DNA of 64,000 nt from Annona cherimola (Eukaryota; Streptophyta; Magnoliopsida; Magnoliales; Annonaceae): positions 22,747,817 through 22,811,816 of the forward strand of contig CM059971.1 in NCBI GenBank assembly GCA_030490835.1, written 5' to 3'. Below the pieces are notes generated by a model that was not told where the DNA came from, did no database searches, and worked only from the letters and a program-made list of their open reading frames with translations. The position numbers and the translations under genes were made by a program. Below, piece after piece: positions 59,640 through 64,000 of the stretch (its first letter is position 1; the number at the start of each line of letters is the position of its first letter).

Positions 59640-59992
59640 TGCCCCATTCAGGTGCAGCATGCTGCACCGAAATTTCTGGTGCAGCAACGCTGAAATAGGG
59701 CCCACATGATCATGAAATCATGATCTACTCCACCATTGAATTTAGAGTAACGTATTCTATTTCCGTACCAATTTTCATCATAATCAGATATGTATATGGG
59801 CCTCGTCTGAAAATGATACAAATCTACTGTAATAAAATAGTTTGATGTAAATAACAACTTTAAAGTATCTTATTGGGATGAAAATTGGTATGGTAATAGA
59901 ATACATTATTCTAAATACAATGGGTGGAGTAGATCTTGATTTCATGATCATGTGAGGCCCATTTCAGCGTGCTGCACCGGAAGCTGCACAGG
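59640..59992. mobile_element. Foldback element with GGTGCAGC termini
   Basis: The left arm GGTGCAGCAACGCTGAAA, 'cacatgatcatgaaatca' and 'gatctactccacc' is mirrored at the right as 'ggtggagtagatc', 'tgatttcatgatcatgtg' and 'ttcagcgtgctgcacc'. It is flanked by (TA)n at 59622-59640 and (CT)n(TA)n at 59995-60043. Confidence 0.75.
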
Positions 59993-59994
59993 AA

Positions 59995-60043
<49 letters not shown>
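59995..60043. repeat. (CT)n(TA)n microsatellite
   Basis: About 12 CT then 12 TA units between two TA-associated elements. Confidence 0.95.
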
Positions 60044-60055
60044 GCTCATCATGTG

Positions 60056-60392
60056 CAGGCGGCACTATAGTGCAATCTGCTAGAAATGAGTCTTATACAT
60101 ATTAAAATGTAATATTTATGCAATCATTTATTCATATAAAAATTATACTTTAGATGATTTAGATGTTGAAAATATGACTTTAAACATGATATTGACATTA
60201 AACTACTTTATCATGTTGATTTTGTACTATTTTAAGATGCAGCACATGCACATGTTGGATTTGGATGAAAATTAATATAGTATTAAATAAATTTTTTTAA
60301 ATACAATAGGTGAGGTAGACATGAATTTTAATAAATATGGGGCTCATTTTGGGGTAGATTGCACCATTATCACGGTGTAATCTGTCTGCATT
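60056..60392. mobile_element. TA-associated element with GCAATCTGC terminus
   Basis: The left 'gtgcaatctgctagaaatga' and right 'ggggtagattgcaccatt' are inverted, and the interior carries the family core seen at 38.7-42.2 kb. Confidence 0.65.
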
Positions 60393-60412
60393 GGATTAAT
60401 TTCATATATATA

Positions 60413-60950
60413 TCGGTACCGCTTTTACAGAACTCCTTTTATGTGTACCCCCTTTCATTTTTAAAACATCAATGGTTGATGAAAAATCTACTTCATCTAT
60501 TATATTTAGCATCATTTTTAGTATTCCGGAGACCCATTTATTTTTAATTTCATTGTATATGGGTCCCATCCGTGCAAAATCAACACAATAAAATAATTCA
60601 ATGCTAAAATATTAATCTTAAAGTAGTTTTTTCAACATCTAAACTATTTAAAATATCACTACTATGTAGACAAATGATTTTATAAAATATTATTAAATTC
60701 TAATCCACGTGTAAATGGATGTAAAAGTTTTTCATAATACTTGAATATATGTATATATTTGAGCAAATGTAGCCCATGCGCATACTTATTCGAATGAAAC
60801 TTAGTTTCTTAGATAAACGAGTGATTTTAAATATAATGAATGAACTGAATTTTAAATCACTCATTATTATCTTAAAAATTAAGAAATTACATGGGACATG
60901 GGACTCATTTTTTCTAATTACTTAACGATGCTCATATTTAATTTGAATGA
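60413..60950 (-). mobile_element. TA-associated repeat unit, inverted
   Basis: Begins 'accgcttttacagaactcc' after (TA)n and carries the reverse core of the 40976-41490 unit. Confidence 0.6.
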
Positions 60951-61434
60951 AACTTGGTCTCTTAACTAAAAAAAATAATATTAAATATAATAATGAAGTG
61001 AATTTTTCATCTAACTATTGACATATTAAAAACCAAGGTGTTTACAACAAAATGCTTCGATATAACTTGGTTATACAAAAATATAGATATAAAAATAAAA
61101 AATAGAATAGTTAGGTAATTAATATGTTTTATTTTTTGGGTTTGTGTGGTAAGCAATGGTAAAACTGCTTTTTCACTTCTTGATACATAGTTCGACATTT
61201 AAATTATCTGACCATCTTATTTTTCATTCTTATCTTTATATTCCAATTATCTTCTTACACAACCACCTTATTTATTCATATTTTACTTCTACTATACCAT
61301 ATCACCCTCACATTCTTTGAAAATATTCACTTTTTAACTCCCGGTGCCCCTCCATACCCCAAAGCATTTCCAAATTTGGCTTCTTATAATATTCTACTTG
61401 CATCTATCCCAACATTACATTACATTATCTTCAG
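60951..61434. other. Intergenic; decayed Harbinger-type scrap at 61125-61345
   Basis: 'gggtttgtgtggtaagcaa' near 61138 and reverse-strand family words follow; the second terminus is missing. Confidence 0.35.
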
Positions 61435-61560
61435 GGTTTGGTTAGGTTTGGAGATTCAAACTCTGGGTTAGGTTTAGAGTTTTAAAATATGAATTTGGTT
61501 AGGGATGCAATTTGAATGAATATAGAAACAAAGACAATGATTTTTTATTTTAAATCACGT
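61435..61560. repeat. Dispersed repeat, also at 15665-15785
   Basis: 'gggttaggtttagagtttta', 'gaatttggttagggatgca' and 'gaatatagaaacaaagac' recur in the same order. Confidence 0.6.
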
Positions 61561-61589
61561 CACACTAACAAAGGTGTACTTAAAAGAGC

Positions 61590-61850
61590 AATAAGCCAAC
61601 CACCTGCGACTTGCATAGGTGGCTGAGAGCTTTGTCTCTTTAGGCATGGTCTTGGGTTTGAAACTTAGGAGTTATATTCCCTTATTTAATTATGGAGTTG
61701 TGTTGTTCCTGTTATTGTATTTGGAAGCCCATGGTCTCCCCTGTTCATATTTGGGAGCTTGTGATTATCTCCTTTAGAAAATTTGTAAAAATTGTCTTAG
61801 TGCTTGATTGTAATATAAGTTGAGATGTACACCAATAAAAAAAAGAGGGA
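61590..61850 (+). mobile_element. tRNA-derived SINE-like element
   Basis: A box A-like GGTGGCTGAGAGC and box B-like GGGTTTGAAAC are spaced about 45 bp, and the element ends in 'ccaataaaaaaaag'. 'aaaagag' occurs on both sides. The family is not identified. Confidence 0.45.
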
Positions 61851-61939
61851 CAAACCATATAACTGTATCTTCCACTCACACACACCCTAAACTTGCAACA
61901 ACGAAAATTACGAAGTGGTGGAACCATCTGGGTTAAAAC

Positions 61940-63010
61940 TTTTGAGTACGAGTGTTAACTGATTAGTTAGGCTTGAGCTTGACCCTAATTCTTTTATTCT
62001 AGAAGAGGGTTGATCCTGTTTGGCCCAGGATAGTAGACCCATTTTTTAATTTTTTTAAATTGTTTATAAATTTACTAATCAAGTTACATTTATTATAAAC
62101 CAATTATTATTATTATTTCTTAATATATACATATATTTTTTGATTTTTAAACATGACGATATTTTAGTTATTCTTAATGGTTAAAAATGACTTAAATACT
62201 TAAAACATATACAAATACTCAAAACATATACATAACTTTAAAAATGTTAAGAATTGATTTATAGATGAAAATACAACTACATTAACAAGTTTATAAAAAA
62301 AAAAACTAAAAAATCAAAAACAAGGTTTTAAGCCCTCTGCTGACAATATCATAATTTTTTATATAATTTGAATTCTAATTCATTTATTAACTCATTTACA
62401 GAACTTCTACTTTAATTTGTTTGTAACTTATTTATTTTAACGGTTTGTTTTACGGATAGCTAATTTAAAGTCTAAATGGTAATTTAGATTTTATAACATA
62501 AAATAAAATATATGTGATTTTCGGCATGATAAGATATTTAAAATAATATCTTTAGTTTACATTTTAAAAACCATTCTAAATTAGAAAAAATAAGGTGTTC
62601 TTTCATAAGTTATGTTATGGTGGTTTGTGTATCACTTAGATCATTTTCTTTCTTATTAAAAGAAATAAAGATGGTTCAGTCAACCTATTTAGTAATTATT
62701 TAACCAAACAGGAGGGCATTGAAATGTGAAAATCAGCCAAAAAACCCAAACTTATATGTTTTTAGATGCATTGGACGAGAACTCTGGCTAGGGCAGCTGG
62801 TTTCTCATTAGGCAAATGAACGTCCGGGATTCAAGTCTCACTGACTGCATGCATGGCCATGAGAGCTAGGCTCTGGCCCCTAAAAAAATGCATTAGACAG
62901 GCAATCAGCAAGTTAGTCCAATCCATTAACACCTCTGGTTTTGAGTAATTGAACACTGCTTAAAGCTTTATTTGGCCGAGCATTTCAAGGCTCCGTTTCA
63001 AAGCTTATCT
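61940..63010. repeat. Dispersed repeat, matched at 22300-23120
   Basis: It contains the foldback core (61990-62350), about 350 bp not present in the sister copy (about 62410-62760), and a SINE insertion. Confidence 0.65.
62777..62887 (+). mobile_element. Short SINE with 11-bp target duplication
   Basis: It lies between ATGCATTGGAC (62766-62776) and ATGCATTAGAC (62888-62898). A box A-like GGCTAGGGCAGCTGG and box B-like GGGATTCAAGTCTC mark a Pol III promoter, and it ends in A6-7. The sister locus near 22916 lacks it. Confidence 0.75.
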
Positions 63011-63189
63011 ATTTGGCCCAAACATGAAACCACTGTAGAAAGTTGCAATCATGAGAAATTGCAATTCCATACAAGCACCAATTCCAAGCTTTTTGGTACA
63101 TAAAAGTCAATCACAATTAACATAAATTAAAAGGCAAAACTGTGTTTAACAAAAAGGATTAAAATCCTAAAGGTCTATTCTACTTTATC
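63011..63189. other. Intergenic, no gene seen
   Basis: Flank of the LINE insertion. Confidence 0.4.
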
Positions 63190-64000
63190 TTTTTTTTTTT
63201 TTGATAAATGGGTACACTCTATCCCTGACCCCTTTTAATGTGAAAGGGGTAATGGATGGAGTAATCCATGCAGTTCATTGCCAAAAAATTATCTGTACAG
63301 ATTTTTCCAAAAATGGCTTGAGGGGGGGGGGGTTACCCCACCAAAGCTGGTAGTCTGAAACAGAGACAGAAACCAAATCGTCTAAGGAGTGAGCAACAGT
63401 ATTTCCTTGCCGTAATACATGATGAACCGAAAAAAAATCATTTTCAAGGATAATCGATCTAGCCTCATCAATAATAAAGCCCACGGGGGAGGAAATGTGT
63501 TCCATCAGTAACGGGTCCACACATGCTCTACGCTTCCATCCACTCGCAGCAATAAAAGAGCCCTCTGAATCTCTGATCATAGCGGCACACCCAAATACTC
63601 CCATATCCCTCTGGCAACGAGCATCGATATTGACCTTCACATACCCCGGTGGCGGCTTGACCCAACGGGGCACCATTGGTCTTTCCAGCATCCCTGACTA
63701 AACAAGCACTTTGGCCTTCCTATGTTGGTGAAGAAACTCTGCACACCAGGCTAAAGAGTCCTTGAAGATTGGTCGGGATCCCTCCTCTTTGAATTTGTTC
63801 CGCTGAAACCAGACCCTCCAACAGCAAAGAATAAAGAGAGTGAGATCGTCAAGTTTGTTCTCCCTCACGAGCGAGTCAAAAACCTCCTGTATTGTTGCCA
63901 CAGTGGAGGCCAACCTTGCGGCAACTCTGCAAACCCTCAACGTCGTAGCACACCTTAGGAACAGGTGATTCGCATCTTCAATTTCCGTTTTGCACAATAT
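63190..64000 (-). mobile_element. LINE (non-LTR retrotransposon) 3' end, runs off the window
   Basis: On the minus strand the ORF2 tail is followed by about 70 bases of 3' UTR and a poly(A) run (T13 on plus, 63190-63202). The 5' part is beyond the window. Confidence 0.85.
63275..63997 (-). pseudogene. LINE ORF2 C-terminus: zf-RVT and RNase H-like (RVT_3) domains
   Basis: The minus frame enters at the window edge with CKTEIEDANHLFLRC, the zf-RVT zinc motif at the end of plant LINE ORF2, then DDLTLFILCCWRVWFQRNK. A TAG at 63700-63698 is followed in frame by PPPGYVKVNIDARCQRDMG, then MIRDSEGSFIAA, the start of an RVT_3 RNase H fold, and HHVLRQGNTVAHSLDDL near its end. The middle of the RNase H domain appears shortened between DPLLMEHISS and IDEARSIIL. 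A G11 run at 63322-63332 lies in the coding frame. The stop and deletion make it a dead copy. Confidence 0.85.

Noticed and set aside
61590..61700. Functional tRNA gene
   Set aside because: Box A- and B-like words are present, but there is no cloverleaf or anticodon stem and the unit ends in an A-rich tail, so it fits a SINE.

Overview
The window is nuclear DNA of a flowering plant. The evidence is a plant-type hexa-ubiquitin gene with a leader intron, a plant-type UBL5 gene, AT-rich intergenic DNA without operons, and a dense load of plant transposons: Ty3/gypsy and Ty1/copia LTR elements, hAT, Mutator-type and Harbinger-type DNA elements, SINEs and a LINE. The species cannot be named from the sequence alone.

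Only three loci look like intact genes, all on the minus strand: a polyubiquitin gene (CDS 9947-11320, with promoter and leader exon proposed near 13959-14046), a 46-residue membrane-type small ORF (34132-34272), and UBL5/Hub1 (37585-37806). A lone exon of a SIT4-phosphatase-associated (SAPS) protein lies at 29532-29697. An LRR receptor-kinase 5' fragment at 4437-4770 is broken.

Layout. 1-1.9 kb: 3' end of a Tat-like gypsy element with polypurine tract and LTR. 2.9-9.5 kb: MITEs, an LRR-kinase relic, a copia 3' end and a tandem duplication. 9.9-14.2 kb: polyubiquitin gene. 14.6-15.6 kb: a clean MULE-type MITE with 9-bp target duplication and two Harbinger-type copies. 17.3-21.4 kb: a complete but inactivated hAT transposon with perfect 8-bp target duplication. 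22-31 kb: small elements plus the SAPS exon. 31.7-38 kb: copia LTR, small ORF, SINE remnant and UBL5. 38.4-42.5 kb: a cluster of TA-microsatellite-associated repeats with a nested Harbinger-type MITE. 42.7-43.5 kb: a non-autonomous hAT. 44.1-46.4 kb: a short-LTR retroelement carrying an unrecognised 315-codon ORF, with a head-to-head extra LTR. 46.9-48.6 kb: a SIRE-like solo LTR with internal GTCGAC-rich repeats. 50.5-58.6 kb: a FAR1/MULE-transposase-like pseudogene bracketed by arrays of one 83-bp AGCATGCT-containing repeat, plus a plant transposon-protein pseudogene. 59.6-61 kb: more TA-associated elements. 61.4-63 kb: a diverged duplicate of sequence seen at 22.3-23.1 kb. 63.2 kb to the end: the 3' end of a LINE.

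The two ubiquitin-family genes act in different processes (general protein tagging versus splicing-linked UBL5), and nothing here links them functionally. The most unusual structures are the 315-codon ORF in the small LTR element, the AGCATGCT repeat arrays around the FAR1-like relic, the TA-associated family whose members share a core but have different ends, and the small ORF at 34.2 kb.
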